Shown here piece by piece: positions 55,764-64,000 of a DNA stretch of 64,000 bases (position 1 is the stretch's first letter; every line of letters begins with the position of its first letter). The translations under genes were made by a program, and so were the position numbers. Source of the stretch: Embleya hyalina (lineage in GTDB: Bacteria > Actinomycetota > Actinomycetes > Streptomycetales > Streptomycetaceae); assembly GCF_003967355.1 (NCBI RefSeq), contig NZ_BIFH01000027.1:204817-268816 (forward strand), read 5' to 3'. The notes beneath the pieces were generated by a model. The model saw only the letters and a program-made list of their open reading frames with translations, searched no databases and was not told where the DNA came from.

Positions 55764-57098
55764 GTGAAGCCAACTGCGGACCCAGCGCCCACCCGGCTCG
55801 GCGGCCGAATCGCCTGGATCATGTGGGCGGTGGCGGCCTCGGTGTACGTCGTCGCGGTGTTCCATCGCAGCAGCCTCGGGGTCGCCGGGATCGAGGCCCA
55901 GGAACGGTTCCACGTCTCCGCGTCGCAGCTCTCCCTCTTCCCGATGTTGCAACTGCTCGTCTACGCGGGCCTGCAGATACCCGTCGGCGCGCTCACCGAC
56001 CGGTTCGGCGCCAAGCGGGTGCTCGGGTGCGGTCTGGTGCTGATGACGGCGGGACAGTTCACGTTCGCCTTCGCGCACGGTTTCACGGGCGCGGTGCTCG
56101 CCCGGGTCCTGGTCGGCATGGGCGACGCGATGACCTTCGTGAGCGTGCTGCGCGTGGTGGCGGTGTGGTTCCCGCCGAACCGGGTCGCGGTGCTGACCCA
56201 GTTGACCGCGCTGCTCGGGATGGCCGGCAACCTGGCCGGCGCCACCCCGCTCGCCGGGGCGCTGCACGCGTTCGGCTGGAGCCGCACCTTCGCCGTCTCG
56301 GCCGGGGTCGGCGTAGTGGTCCTGGTGGTGCTCCTGTTCGTGCTGCGCGACAACCCCGGTGCCCCGGTGCGCACCCGCCCGGCGGGCGGTCCCGGCATGT
56401 GGTCCCAGGTCCGCGCCGCGTGGGCGGAGCCCGGCACCCGGCTCGGCCTGTGGGCGCACTGGGCGTGCGGCTGCCTGCCGCAGGTGTTCCTGATGCTCTG
56501 GGGCTTCCCGTTCCTGGTCGAGGGCCAGGGCCTGTCCAAGGGCGCCGCGAGCGCGCTGCTCACCGTCGCGATCGTGATCAACATGCTCGCGTGCCTGGTG
56601 GTCGGTCCGCTGGTGACCCGACGGCCGGGCAGCCGGCTCGTGTTGTGCGTGGGACAGCCCGTGCTCGCCGTCGTGGCGTGGGCGGCGGTCCTGATCCCGA
56701 GCGAACCCTCGCCGCTGTGGCTCCTGGTCCTGCTGGCCCTGGTGATCGGACCCGGCGGCGCGTTGTCCCTGGTCGGCATGGAGTTCGCCCGGGCGGGCAA
56801 TCCGCCGCAGCGCCTGGGCACCGTCTCCGGCATCGTCAACGTCGGCGGATTCGCCGCGGCCACCCTGTGCCTGTTCGCCATCGGCCTGGTCCTGGACCTG
56901 GTCGAGCCCGGCGGCGGCGAGCACGGCCTGGCCGCGTACCGCGTGGCGATGGCGGTGCAGGCCGTGCCGCTGCTCCTGGGCGTCGTGCAGGTGCTGCGCT
57001 ACGCCCGCAAGGTCGCGGGCCGCGAACGGCGGCCCGAACCGGTGTGCGTGGTGGCCCGGCGCACGCCCGAGCGCGAAAGTGTGCCCGACGCGGGCTGA
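55764..57098 (+). CDS. MFS transporter
   Basis: 444 residues and 12 helices. Motif A lies in PVGALTDRFGAKRVLGCGLVL, followed by GQFTFAFAHGFTGAVLARVLVGMGDAMTFVSVLRVVAVWFPPNRVAVLTQLTALLGMAGN. The GMGDA..F and FPPNR..VLTQLT..LG..GN features resemble the nitrate/sugar-phosphate-type branch of MFS. The substrate is unknown. The start is GTG at 55764; a GTG at 55755 is also in frame. A GATAAT box at 55747-55752 lies about 11 nt upstream with no Shine-Dalgarno, so the message may be leaderless. Confidence 0.85.
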   Translation: MKPTADPAPTRLGGRIAWIMWAVAASVYVVAVFHRSSLGVAGIEAQERFHVSASQLSLFPMLQLLVYAGLQIPVGALTDRFGAKRVLGCGLVLMTAGQFTFAFAHGFTGAVLARVLVGMGDAMTFVSVLRVVAVWFPPNRVAVLTQLTALLGMAGNLAGATPLAGALHAFGWSRTFAVSAGVGVVVLVVLLFVLRDNPGAPVRTRPAGGPGMWSQVRAAWAEPGTRLGLWAHWACGCLPQVFLMLWGFPFLVEGQGLSKGAASALLTVAIVINMLACLVVGPLVTRRPGSRLVLCVGQPVLAVVAWAAVLIPSEPSPLWLLVLLALVIGPGGALSLVGMEFARAGNPPQRLGTVSGIVNVGGFAAATLCLFAIGLVLDLVEPGGGEHGLAAYRVAMAVQAVPLLLGVVQVLRYARKVAGRERRPEPVCVVARRTPERESVPDAG

Positions 57099-57153
57099 GG
57101 CCGTGCCCGATCGCCCCACCGCACTCGGGACACCCTCGCGCGCGGGCGACGGC

Positions 57154-57966
57154 TCAGGGCGTGACGGCCATGCTGCCCACGATGCGCCGCGCGAGGTCGG
57201 GGTCGCCCTCGATCCGCACCTCGGCCCGGTTCGGCGCGACCCGACCGCACATCAACCGCACGAACGTCTCCCAGTCGGTGCCGATCGACACCAGCGGCCC
57301 CAGCGGGACCCGCCCGTCGAGCCGGCCCCGGCCGTTCTCGTCCACGGTGACCGTGCGCATGAACTCCACCGGCCCGGTCACGTCGAACACCACGGACGCG
57401 CCCGCCGGCGCCTTGGCGTCCTTGGCCACCACCCGGGCCAGCCCGGCCAGCAGGAAGTCGCGGGTGATCAGCGCGGCGGGCGAGTCCAGATTGCCGGGCT
57501 CCCCGATCGCGCGCCGCACGTCCTGCTCGTGCACCCACACGTCGAACACCCGCTGGGTGAGCAGGAAGCGGTACGGAACGCTGCGGCCCATGATGCCGCG
57601 CACTTCGTCGTCCGGCGCCCGGTCGCACTCGTCGAGCATCCGGCGCCGCCGCAGGATCACGTACTCCAACTCGCCGGTCATCTCCGGCGAGGTGTGACAG
57701 CGCCGCACGTCCACCGGTATCTCGGTGTAGCGGCTGAACTCGTCGTGCACATGTCGTAGATCGCGCGGCAGCGTGTGGATCGGCCGCGGATCGCCGAGCA
57801 GTTCCAGCTCGATGCCGATCACGTGGGACACCACGTCCCGGACCGACCAGCCCGGGCACTCGGTCGGGCTGCTCCACCGGCCCTCGGTCAGGGTGGAGAC
57901 CAGATCTTTGAGGGAGCGCACCGAGTGCTCCCAGGCGTCGACGTGCGTTTTCAGGTCGATGGTCAC
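57154..57966 (-). CDS. Maleylpyruvate isomerase family mycothiol-dependent enzyme
   Basis: 270 residues. The N-terminal DinB-like four-helix bundle (WSSPTECPGWSVRDVVSHVIGIELELLGDP, with the metal-ligand His in VVSHVIG) and the later DVWVHEQDVRRAIG segment (second His pair) are those of MDMPI_N proteins. A C-terminal domain with VVFDVTGPVEFMRTV follows. These use mycothiol as thiol cofactor in isomerisation or detoxification; ino1 in this window feeds mycothiol. The start is GTG at 57964-57966. It is convergent with the MFS gene. Confidence 0.88.
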   Translation of the reverse strand: MTIDLKTHVDAWEHSVRSLKDLVSTLTEGRWSSPTECPGWSVRDVVSHVIGIELELLGDPRPIHTLPRDLRHVHDEFSRYTEIPVDVRRCHTSPEMTGELEYVILRRRRMLDECDRAPDDEVRGIMGRSVPYRFLLTQRVFDVWVHEQDVRRAIGEPGNLDSPAALITRDFLLAGLARVVAKDAKAPAGASVVFDVTGPVEFMRTVTVDENGRGRLDGRVPLGPLVSIGTDWETFVRLMCGRVAPNRAEVRIEGDPDLARRIVGSMAVTP

Positions 57967-58115
57967 GTACTACCTCTCGTCGCTGCGTCACCGGTCGAAT
58001 GGAGGGGAGCGACCGTTGCTTTGACGTGGTCCGGGATCCTGGCAGGCACGTTACGCTGCCAAAGATCCTGCGGTCAGCCCGTTCGCGGGAAGCAAGCGGT
58101 GTAGGTGAGGGGAAA

Positions 58116-58889
58116 GTGCGCGTTTCGCTCGTACAACTCGACGTCGACCCGGCGGTGCCCGCTCGCGACCGCCTGGCCGAGGTGTCCGCCCTGGTCCGCG
58201 GCCGACGCGGCGACCACCTGGTGGTGCTGCCCGAACTGTGGTTGCACACGGGTTGGGTCTACGACGGCTGGGAATCGGACGCCGAGGGGGTGCGCGGCCC
58301 GGTCGCCCAGAGCATGGCCCGCGCGGCCCGCGACGCCGGCGTGTGGCTGCACGCCGGCAGCATCATCGAGCGCGGCGCCGACGACAACCTCTACAACACG
58401 TCGCTGGTCTTCGACCCCGACGGCACGCTGCGCGGCACCTACCGCAAGATCCACCGCTTCGGCTTCACCGGCGGCGAGGCCGCGCTGATCTCGCGCGGCA
58501 CCGAGACCGCGCAGGTCCGCATGCCGTGGGCCGAGGTGGGCCTGGCGACGTGCTACGACCTGCGCTTCCCGGAGTTGTTCCGACGCATCCTGGACGCGGG
58601 CGCGGAGGTGCTGGTGCTGCCCGCCGCGTGGCCGGCGCGGCGGGTCGAGCACTGGCGCGTGTTGTCCCGCGCCCGCGCGATCGAGAACCAGATGTTCGTG
58701 CTCGCCTGCAACGTCACCGGCGAGCAGGGCGGTCAGGCGATGGGCGGGCACAGCATGGTGATCGACCCGTGGGGCGAGATCGTCGCCGAGGCGGGGACCG
58801 AACAGACCGTGCTGACCGCCGAGATCGACCCCGCGCTGGTCGCCAAGACCCGCGAGGACTTCCCGGTCCTGCAGAACCGGGTGTTCTGA
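58116..58889 (+). CDS. Carbon-nitrogen hydrolase (nitrilase/omega-amidase superfamily)
   Basis: 257 residues with the catalytic triad Glu40 (VVLPELW), Lys111 (TYRKIHRFG) and Cys146 (GLATCYDLRFPE). The shape and length match omega-amidase/Nit2-type small amidohydrolases acting on 2-oxo acid amides or deaminated glutathione. The start is GTG at 58116 with GAGGGG upstream. It is divergent from the maleylpyruvate isomerase family gene, with about 150 nt between. Confidence 0.9.
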   Translation: MRVSLVQLDVDPAVPARDRLAEVSALVRGRRGDHLVVLPELWLHTGWVYDGWESDAEGVRGPVAQSMARAARDAGVWLHAGSIIERGADDNLYNTSLVFDPDGTLRGTYRKIHRFGFTGGEAALISRGTETAQVRMPWAEVGLATCYDLRFPELFRRILDAGAEVLVLPAAWPARRVEHWRVLSRARAIENQMFVLACNVTGEQGGQAMGGHSMVIDPWGEIVAEAGTEQTVLTAEIDPALVAKTREDFPVLQNRVF

Positions 58890-58934
58890 GTCGGCTCCCG
58901 CGGCCGTGCCCGCGACCCGGTGTCGCGGGCCGGC

Positions 58935-59636
58935 TCACAGGTGCGTGTTCTCGACCTCCCTGCCCGCCGCGTCGTACGCCTTGAGCGTGTACGCGGGGTT
59001 CGCCCCGCGCGCGGTCACCACCAGGACGTAGGCACGCGTGTCGGGGTCGATCTGCACGGGGTGGATCACCAACGGCTCCTTGGCTCCCTTCCAGGTGACC
59101 TTCAGGTAGGCCACGTCGGGGGAGACCTCGGCCTGGAACGCCGCCGCGTACAGGTCCTTCTCGCCCTCGACGGGGCCGAGGCCGCCGCCGCCCCCGAACC
59201 GGTTCCGATCGTTCGCCTTGTCCCGCGCGGTCCGCCCCGGGATGGTGTCGCACGCCTTCGAGAAACCGAAGACCTGCCGCTCGACATCCTCGAAGCAGAT
59301 GCGCTCGGGGCCCTCCGTCCAGGCCCGGAACTTCCACGGCTTCCCGGCCACCACACCCGCGCCCACGATGTCGGGGCCCGCGCCGGGCGGCCGGGTGCCC
59401 GCGTCGACGGAGACGATGTCGGTGGAGTTGCCGTTCTCGTCCAGCACACCCCCCGCGATCACCGCGCCGCCGCCGGCCGACACCAGCGCGGTCACCGTCG
59501 CCGCGCCGAACGTGAGCCCGCGCCAACGGCGCTTGCGCGAGCCGCGGATCGCCGCGTCGGCCGTCGGCGGGGTCAACCGCGCCGCCTCGATCTCCGCCAT
59601 GAACGCCTCCCTCAGTGCGGTGCCGTCGTCGGCCAT
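58935..59636 (-). CDS. Membrane-anchored protein downstream of a SigE-family sigma factor
   Basis: 233 residues. A short cytoplasmic part (1-38), then one hydrophobic segment GLTFGAATVTALVSAGGGAVIAGGV preceded by the basic patch RGSRKRRWR, then an extracytoplasmic domain with two Cys (ICFEDVERQ, KACDTIPG) and a Gly loop. Position and topology suggest an anti-sigma-like or sensor partner, though I see no zinc-binding anti-sigma motif. Its start (ATG 59634-59636, GGAGGTG upstream) lies inside the sigma gene, overlapping it by 25 nt, so the two are co-transcribed. Confidence 0.7.
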   Translation of the reverse strand: MADDGTALREAFMAEIEAARLTPPTADAAIRGSRKRRWRGLTFGAATVTALVSAGGGAVIAGGVLDENGNSTDIVSVDAGTRPPGAGPDIVGAGVVAGKPWKFRAWTEGPERICFEDVERQVFGFSKACDTIPGRTARDKANDRNRFGGGGGLGPVEGEKDLYAAAFQAEVSPDVAYLKVTWKGAKEPLVIHPVQIDPDTRAYVLVVTARGANPAYTLKAYDAAGREVENTHL

Positions 59637-60181
59637 GGCCGCACCTCCGTATCCGAAGTCGAGGGGGTCTCCGTCTGATATGGGATCAGCTCGGCGAGTT
59701 GAGGATCCTTGCGAAGTTGGGCGAGTCCCTTGAACGTCTGGCTTCGCACCGTACCGACCGCACAACCGAGGATCTGCGCGACCTCGGACTCCGGGCGGTC
59801 CTCCCAGTAGCGCAACACCACCGCCGCCCGCCGACCCGCCGGCAACCGGCCCAACGCGGCCATCAGCACGCTGCGTTCGGCCACCGCGCCCGTCGAGTCG
59901 GGCCCGGCCCGATCCGGCAGCCGGTCGGTGAGGAAGTGCGTCACCCGGCGGACCCGGACCCGGGACAGATGGGTGTTCACCATGATCCGCCGCACGTAGG
60001 CGTCGGGGCTCTGCGCCGCGAACACCCGGGCCCAGGACGTATACGCCTTGGTCAGCGTGGCCTGGGCCAGGTCCTCGGCCTCGTCGCGATCGCCGCACAG
60101 CAGGTACGCGGTGCGCACCAGAGCCGTCCGCCGGGCCTCGACGAAGACGCGGAACTCGTCTTCTTCCCGTTGGGATCTCAA
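59612..60181 (-). CDS. SigE-family (ECF-like) RNA polymerase sigma factor
   Basis: 189 residues. Region 2 is FRVFVEARRTALVRTAYLLCGDRDEAEDLAQATLTKAYTSWARV. Region 4 is ALGRLPAGRRAAVVLRYWEDRPESEVAQILGCAVGTVRSQTFKGLAQLR. This is the short group IV 'SigE family' common in streptomycetes. The start is TTG at 60179-60181 with AAAGGGGG upstream, which decides it. It overlaps its downstream partner by 25 nt. No -10/-35 assigned. Confidence 0.88.
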   Translation of the reverse strand: MRSQREEDEFRVFVEARRTALVRTAYLLCGDRDEAEDLAQATLTKAYTSWARVFAAQSPDAYVRRIMVNTHLSRVRVRRVTHFLTDRLPDRAGPDSTGAVAERSVLMAALGRLPAGRRAAVVLRYWEDRPESEVAQILGCAVGTVRSQTFKGLAQLRKDPQLAELIPYQTETPSTSDTEVRPWPTTAPH

Positions 60182-60275
60182 CCGTGCCCCCTTTCACCCG
60201 AACAGACGTGTGGGGGCGGGCGGTTCTATGCCGAACCCGCCGAACCCTCGGCGGGTCGGCGGGTTCCGCGCGGGC

Positions 60276-60827
60276 TCAGTCCTCGTCCTCGCTCAACCGG
60301 TCCACGCACACCGCGATCGCGATGATCAACGCGTGATCCCAGCCGGGCGCGATGTCGATGCCGTAGGTGTCCCGCACCCGCAGCCACTTGCGGGTGATCT
60401 GGGCGACCGGCCCGTTCGGCCCGGAGATCCCGTACTCGTGGTGGAACATGTCGCCGCGCACCGTGAGTTCGGTCCCGACCGCGAGTTCCACCGTGAACGC
60501 CTCGTGCAGCGGGGTGAACATCTTCTTGCGCACCGTGGCGACCGTCTCGCCGGTCGCGTCCTGCACCTTCATCGAATGATGGATGCTGACGATCTTCTTC
60601 TTCACGGTCGCCAACACCGTGCCGGCGGAATCCTTGAGCTCCAGCCGGTCGTGCAGGGTCAAAGCCTTGCCGTCGACCAGATAGACCTTCTCCCCCTCCT
60701 CGGTGGTGACCCAGAAGTCGTCGCCGATCGCGAACATCTTCTCCCGCACGAGATAGCGGCCGGGCGGAATCCCCGGGTAGAGCTGGGTGCCGTCGTCGTA
60801 CTCGTCCCCGAACACTGGTGCCTCCAC
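60276..60827 (-). CDS. LURP-one-related (Tubby-like fold) protein
   Basis: 183 residues, beta-rich: PPGRYLVREKMFAIGDDFWVTTEEGEKVYLVDGKALTLHDRLELKDSAGTVLATVKKKIVSIHHSMKV and a later GNVVA-type repeat. This is the LOR/DUF567 pattern of bacterial LURP-one proteins, which have a Tubby-like barrel. No biochemical role is established for bacterial members. The start is GTG at 60825-60827 with AGGTGAGG upstream. It is 94 nt upstream of the sigma factor on the same strand, so the sigma gene could be transcribed with it. Confidence 0.85.
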   Translation of the reverse strand: MEAPVFGDEYDDGTQLYPGIPPGRYLVREKMFAIGDDFWVTTEEGEKVYLVDGKALTLHDRLELKDSAGTVLATVKKKIVSIHHSMKVQDATGETVATVRKKMFTPLHEAFTVELAVGTELTVRGDMFHHEYGISGPNGPVAQITRKWLRVRDTYGIDIAPGWDHALIIAIAVCVDRLSEDED

Positions 60828-60987
60828 GGTCGCCTCACCTTGTCGGCAGACTGCCCGATATGCCGGCGTTCAGTCGTCTTCGGCGCGCCGGCGTGCGGCG
60901 GTACGGATACACCCGGTTGGGTGGGGTGCGGCCCGTACACGCGCGGGCCGGCGGCTCGCGGCCGAGGTGGATGGTTCACTTCGAATC

Positions 60988-62445
60988 ATGAGCAGCACCG
61001 CGCGTCGAGCCAGGGTCCGGGCCCCCGAGTTGTCCGGTTCCGGCGGCTGGATCAACACCGCCGGTCCGGGCCCGACGCTGGCCGGACTGCGCGGGCGGAT
61101 CGTGCTGCTGGACTTCTGGACCTCCGCCTGCGTGAACTGCCACCACGTGCTGGCCGAGTTGCGCGGCCTGGAGGAGCGCCACCGCGACGTGCTGACCGTG
61201 ATCGGCGTGCACTCGCCCAAGTTCGAGCACGAGGCGGAACACGGCACGGTGGTGTGCGCGGTACAGCGGCACGAGGTGTGCCACCCGGTCCTGGACGACC
61301 CGGAGCTGAGCACCTGGAAGCAGTACGCGGTGCACGCGTGGCCGACCCTGGTGGTCGTCGATCCCGAGGGCTACGTGGTCGCGCAACTGTCCGGCGAGGG
61401 CCACGCGGGCGAGATCGAGACGCTGATCGCCGACCTGGTCGCCGAGCACGACGGCAAGGGCACGCTGCGCCGGTCCGCCGAGGAGGTGGACCGGCCCGAG
61501 ATCCCGCGCACCGACCTGCGCTTCCCGGGCCAGGTGCTCCGGCTGCCGTCGGGGGCGCTCCTGGTCGCCGACACCGGCCACCACTCGCTGGCCGAACTCT
61601 CCGACGACGGGCGCACGGTGTTGCGCCGGATCGGGACCGGGCGGCGCGGGCTGCTCGACGGCGGCCCTCGGCACGCGATGCTGGCCGAGCCGCACGGCAT
61701 GGCGCTGCTGCCGCCCGAGGTGGCCGCACACGTGCGCTACGACGTGGTGGTCGCCGACACCGCCAACCACGCGCTGCGCGGCGTCTCGCTGGCCACCGGG
61801 TCGATCCGTACCGTCGCGGGCACCGGCCGGCAGCGCCGCAGCGGCGCGGAGGACCACGGCGCGGCCCGCACGATCGACCTCTCCAGCCCGTGGGACGTGG
61901 CGTGGTTCGGCGGCCGGATCATCGTCGCGATGGCCGGGGTCCACCAGCTCTGGGAGTTCGACCCGGTGGGCGAGGGCGTCGGGGTGCTGGCCGGCACCAC
62001 CGACGAGGGCATGGAGGACGGTCCGGTGGACACCGCCTGCCTCGCCCAGCCCTCGGGCCTGGCGGTCTCCCCCGACGGCCATACGTTGTGGCTGGTGGAC
62101 GCGGAGAGTTCGGCGCTGCGCCGGCTCGTGGACGGCGGGATCGAGACGGTGGTCGGGCGCGGCCTGTTCGACTTCGGCCTGCGCGACGGCCCGGCCGAGC
62201 ACGCGTTGTTCCAACACCCGCTGGGCGTGGACACGTTGCCGGACGGCTCGGTGGTGGTCGCGGACACCTACAACGGCGCGGTACGGCGCTACGACCCCGC
62301 GGACGGGTTCGTGTCGACCCTGCTCACCGGCCTGGAGGAGCCGGCCGCGGTGGCGGTGGTGGCCGACCTGGACGAGGACCTGTACCTGACCGTGGTCGAA
62401 TCCTCGGCCCACCGGGTCCGCAAATTCCGCCTCCCGCACACGTAG
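60988..62445 (+). CDS. Thioredoxin-like NHL-repeat protein
   Basis: 485 residues. The N-terminal thioredoxin-like domain has LLDFWTSACVNCHHVLAELRGLEE with the redox pair Cys48-x-x-Cys51. From about residue 170 the NHL beta-propeller repeats begin: RLPSGALLVADTGHHSLAELS, DVVVADTANHALRGVS, GHTLWLVDAESSALRRL, GSVVVADTYNGAVRRYD. There is no signal peptide, so it acts in the cytoplasm. The human homologue type is NHLRC2. The start ATG at 60988 lacks a strong Shine-Dalgarno. Confidence 0.9.
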   Translation: MSSTARRARVRAPELSGSGGWINTAGPGPTLAGLRGRIVLLDFWTSACVNCHHVLAELRGLEERHRDVLTVIGVHSPKFEHEAEHGTVVCAVQRHEVCHPVLDDPELSTWKQYAVHAWPTLVVVDPEGYVVAQLSGEGHAGEIETLIADLVAEHDGKGTLRRSAEEVDRPEIPRTDLRFPGQVLRLPSGALLVADTGHHSLAELSDDGRTVLRRIGTGRRGLLDGGPRHAMLAEPHGMALLPPEVAAHVRYDVVVADTANHALRGVSLATGSIRTVAGTGRQRRSGAEDHGAARTIDLSSPWDVAWFGGRIIVAMAGVHQLWEFDPVGEGVGVLAGTTDEGMEDGPVDTACLAQPSGLAVSPDGHTLWLVDAESSALRRLVDGGIETVVGRGLFDFGLRDGPAEHALFQHPLGVDTLPDGSVVVADTYNGAVRRYDPADGFVSTLLTGLEEPAAVAVVADLDEDLYLTVVESSAHRVRKFRLPHT

Positions 62446-62449
62446 TCCC

Positions 62450-62513
62450 GAGCCCGGAGGACGGTCGCCGACCGCGACGCGCGGCCCGCGACCGTTCCCC
62501 GGGCGCTCGGGCT
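62450..62513. terminator. Extended hairpin between convergent genes
   Basis: The inner stem ACGGTCGC (62461-62468) pairs with GCGACCGT (62488-62495), and outer GAGCCCGG pairs imperfectly with sequence before 62513. It lies between the convergent NHL and M18 genes. Confidence 0.5.
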
Positions 62514-63799
62514 CAGCCCTCCAGGAACGCCGCGGCGGCCGAGGCGAGCAGGAACGGGTCGTCGGCGCCGCAGAGTTCGCGCGAGGAGTGCATCGACAGG
62601 CACGCCGCGCCGACGTCGACCGTCTCGATGCCCAGGCGGGCCGCGGTGATCGGGCCGATCGTGGTGCCGCAGGGGATGGAGTTGATCCCGACGAAGATCT
62701 GCGCCGGCACCCCCGCGCGCTCGCACGCGGTGGTCCACACCGCCCGGCCGCGCCCGTCGGTGGCGTAGCGCTGGTTGACGTTGACCTTCAGGATCGGGCC
62801 GCCGTTGGGCACGGGGAGGTGGCCCGGCTCGTGCCGGCCGACGTAGTTCGGGTGTACCGCGTGCCCGACGTCGCTGGAGAGGTGGAACGAGTCGGCGAAC
62901 GCCCGGGCCCGGTCGTCGAGCGACCCGCCGCGCGCGCTCACGATCCGGGTCAGCACCGTCTCCAGGAGCGGCCCGCCCGCGCCGGTGGTGGACTCGCTGC
63001 CGGTCTCCTCGTGGTCGAACGCGCCCAGCACCGGGATGTGCGCCGCCTTGTCGTGCGCGGCGGCGAGCAGCGCGACCAGACCCGCGTGTACGGACAGCAG
63101 GTTGTCCAGGCGCGGCGCGGCGAGCAGTTCGCGATCGCGGCCGAGGTAGCTCGGCTTCTGGACGTCGTGGACCATCAGGTCCCACCCGGTGACGTCGCCG
63201 GCGGGCACCCCGGCCTCCTCGGCCACGAACCGGATCAGCGCGCCCTCGTCGACCGGGCCGAGCCCCCAGATCGGGGTCATGTGCTGCTGCTTGTCCAGTT
63301 GCAGGCCGGCCTCGTTGACCGAGCGGTCCAGGTGGATCGCCAACTGCGGCACCCGCAGCAGCGGGCGGTCGACGAAGACCAGGCGCTCGCCGCCGTCGCG
63401 CAGCACGATCCGGCCGGACAGGCCGAGGTCGCGGTCCAGCCAGGAGTTCAGCAGCGGGCCGCCGTACACCTCCACGGCGATCTGCCGCCAGCCGGCCGCG
63501 CCGGTGTCGGGCAGCGGCTTGACCCGCAGCGTCGGCGAGTCGGTGTGCGCGCCGACGATCCGGAAGCCGCGCGTGCTCTCCGCGCCCTCCGGCACGTACC
63601 AGGCCACGATCGCGCCCCCGCGCAGCACGTAGCGCCCGCCCGCCTCACCGTCCCACGCGGCCGTCTCCTCGAGCCGCCGAAAGCCCGCCGCCTCCAGCCG
63701 CTCGGCCACGTTCGCGGCCGCGTGATAGGGGGAGGGGCTGGCGCCGATGAACGCGATCAGATCATCGGTGTGACTCCGGTCGAAGCGCGGCGAGGGCAT
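62513..63799 (-). CDS. M18 family aminopeptidase
   Basis: 428 residues, full length for M18 (aspartyl aminopeptidase-like). Metal-binding and catalytic parts are visible: VGAHTDSPTLRVKP (first His, His85), APRLDNLLSVHAGLVALL (bridging Asp), DHEETGSESTTGA (catalytic and ligand Glu), HPNYVGRHEPGHLP, and the C-terminal CLSMHSSRELCG (last His). It is a cytosolic dinuclear-zinc peptidase. The start ATG is 63797-63799, with GGAG upstream. The bases from 63800 to 64000 hold no recognisable feature. Confidence 0.95.
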   Translation of the reverse strand: MPSPRFDRSHTDDLIAFIGASPSPYHAAANVAERLEAAGFRRLEETAAWDGEAGGRYVLRGGAIVAWYVPEGAESTRGFRIVGAHTDSPTLRVKPLPDTGAAGWRQIAVEVYGGPLLNSWLDRDLGLSGRIVLRDGGERLVFVDRPLLRVPQLAIHLDRSVNEAGLQLDKQQHMTPIWGLGPVDEGALIRFVAEEAGVPAGDVTGWDLMVHDVQKPSYLGRDRELLAAPRLDNLLSVHAGLVALLAAAHDKAAHIPVLGAFDHEETGSESTTGAGGPLLETVLTRIVSARGGSLDDRARAFADSFHLSSDVGHAVHPNYVGRHEPGHLPVPNGGPILKVNVNQRYATDGRGRAVWTTACERAGVPAQIFVGINSIPCGTTIGPITAARLGIETVDVGAACLSMHSSRELCGADDPFLLASAAAAFLEG

Positions 63800-64000
63800 G
63801 CGTACTCCAAGGTGCGCGACCCACTCGGCCGCAGAATCGTGATGGTTGTCCGCAGCCGAGCCTACGCCCACCCTCGGTAGGGCCCACTGTGGTGACCTGG
63901 GCGGCGGCGGTTCGACGGAAGCCCGCTCGGTTCGGGGGGAAGGCGAGTAGAGCGGCGTCGGCCTCGTGGCGTGAGCGATTCGGGGAGCGGGGGTCGTGTC

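Overview
This window is a piece of a high-GC actinomycete chromosome, most likely from the family Streptomycetaceae. The strongest evidence is the run MFS transporter - ino1 - padR - class A PBP - GT87 - alanine racemase-like - femX-like - small membrane protein - rpsF - ssb - rpsR - rplI - MATE - dnaB. That is the order I know from the origin-proximal core of Streptomyces (S. coelicolor SCO3898-SCO3911). I cannot assign a genus. A perfect parS site and a cluster of DnaA-box-like sequences fit a location close to oriC. There are no rRNAs, tRNAs, CRISPR arrays, transposases or integrases that I can see.

Region 1 (1-11.9 kb) is envelope and core housekeeping. It holds inositol-phosphate synthase with its PadR repressor, peptidoglycan genes (PBP, alanine racemase-like, FemX-like), a GT87 membrane glycosyltransferase, and the S6-SSB-S18-L9 operon. 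Region 2 (12.0-16.1 kb) is an accessory block in this otherwise conserved run: four genes overlapping by 4 nt each, encoding a PaaK-like adenylating ligase, a small dimeric alpha/beta-barrel protein, a GNAT-fold protein and an Acg-like nitroreductase. I cannot match it to a characterised pathway, and it is my main candidate for an undescribed system. Region 3 (16.1-19.7 kb) has a CopZ-like copper chaperone behind a CsoR-type operator, a MATE pump, and dnaB preceded by DnaA boxes.

Region 4 (19.7-29.8 kb) is regulatory and metabolic. It has two LysR regulators, a stand-alone sensor-domain protein, an MMPL exporter with a NarL-type two-component pair behind it, a Nudix protein, a cystathionine gamma-lyase/synthase-type PLP enzyme, the parS site, a four-TM holin-like protein and a cupin. 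Region 5 (29.8-35.7 kb) has tenA and a TPP-riboswitch-controlled thiC, then an XRE regulator divergent from an FMN reductase, and a quinone-oxidoreductase-like MDR enzyme.

Region 6 (35.7-45.3 kb) is a respiration/oxygen block. cydA-cydB-cydDC (cytochrome bd) lies behind two Rex-type operators, followed by a DevS-like GAF histidine kinase that keeps the haem-ligand histidine context. hisC lies upstream. Region 7 (45.4-51.8 kb) has a LacI regulator, a metallophosphatase, a membrane protein, an NfeD-like/flotillin pair, a HigBA-type toxin-antitoxin module and a DevR-like orphan response regulator. Region 8 (51.8-64 kb) has a three-gene 2-oxoacid dehydrogenase operon (bkdABC type), an MFS transporter, a mycothiol-type maleylpyruvate isomerase family protein, a nitrilase-family amidohydrolase, a SigE-family sigma factor overlapping a membrane-anchored partner, a LURP-one-like protein, a thioredoxin-NHL protein and an M18 aminopeptidase.

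The juxtaposition of regions 6 and 8 looks like an inversion or rearrangement around oriC relative to S. coelicolor. Most operons end in long perfect GC hairpins. Start codons were chosen from ribosome-binding sites and family lengths; doubtful ones are flagged.
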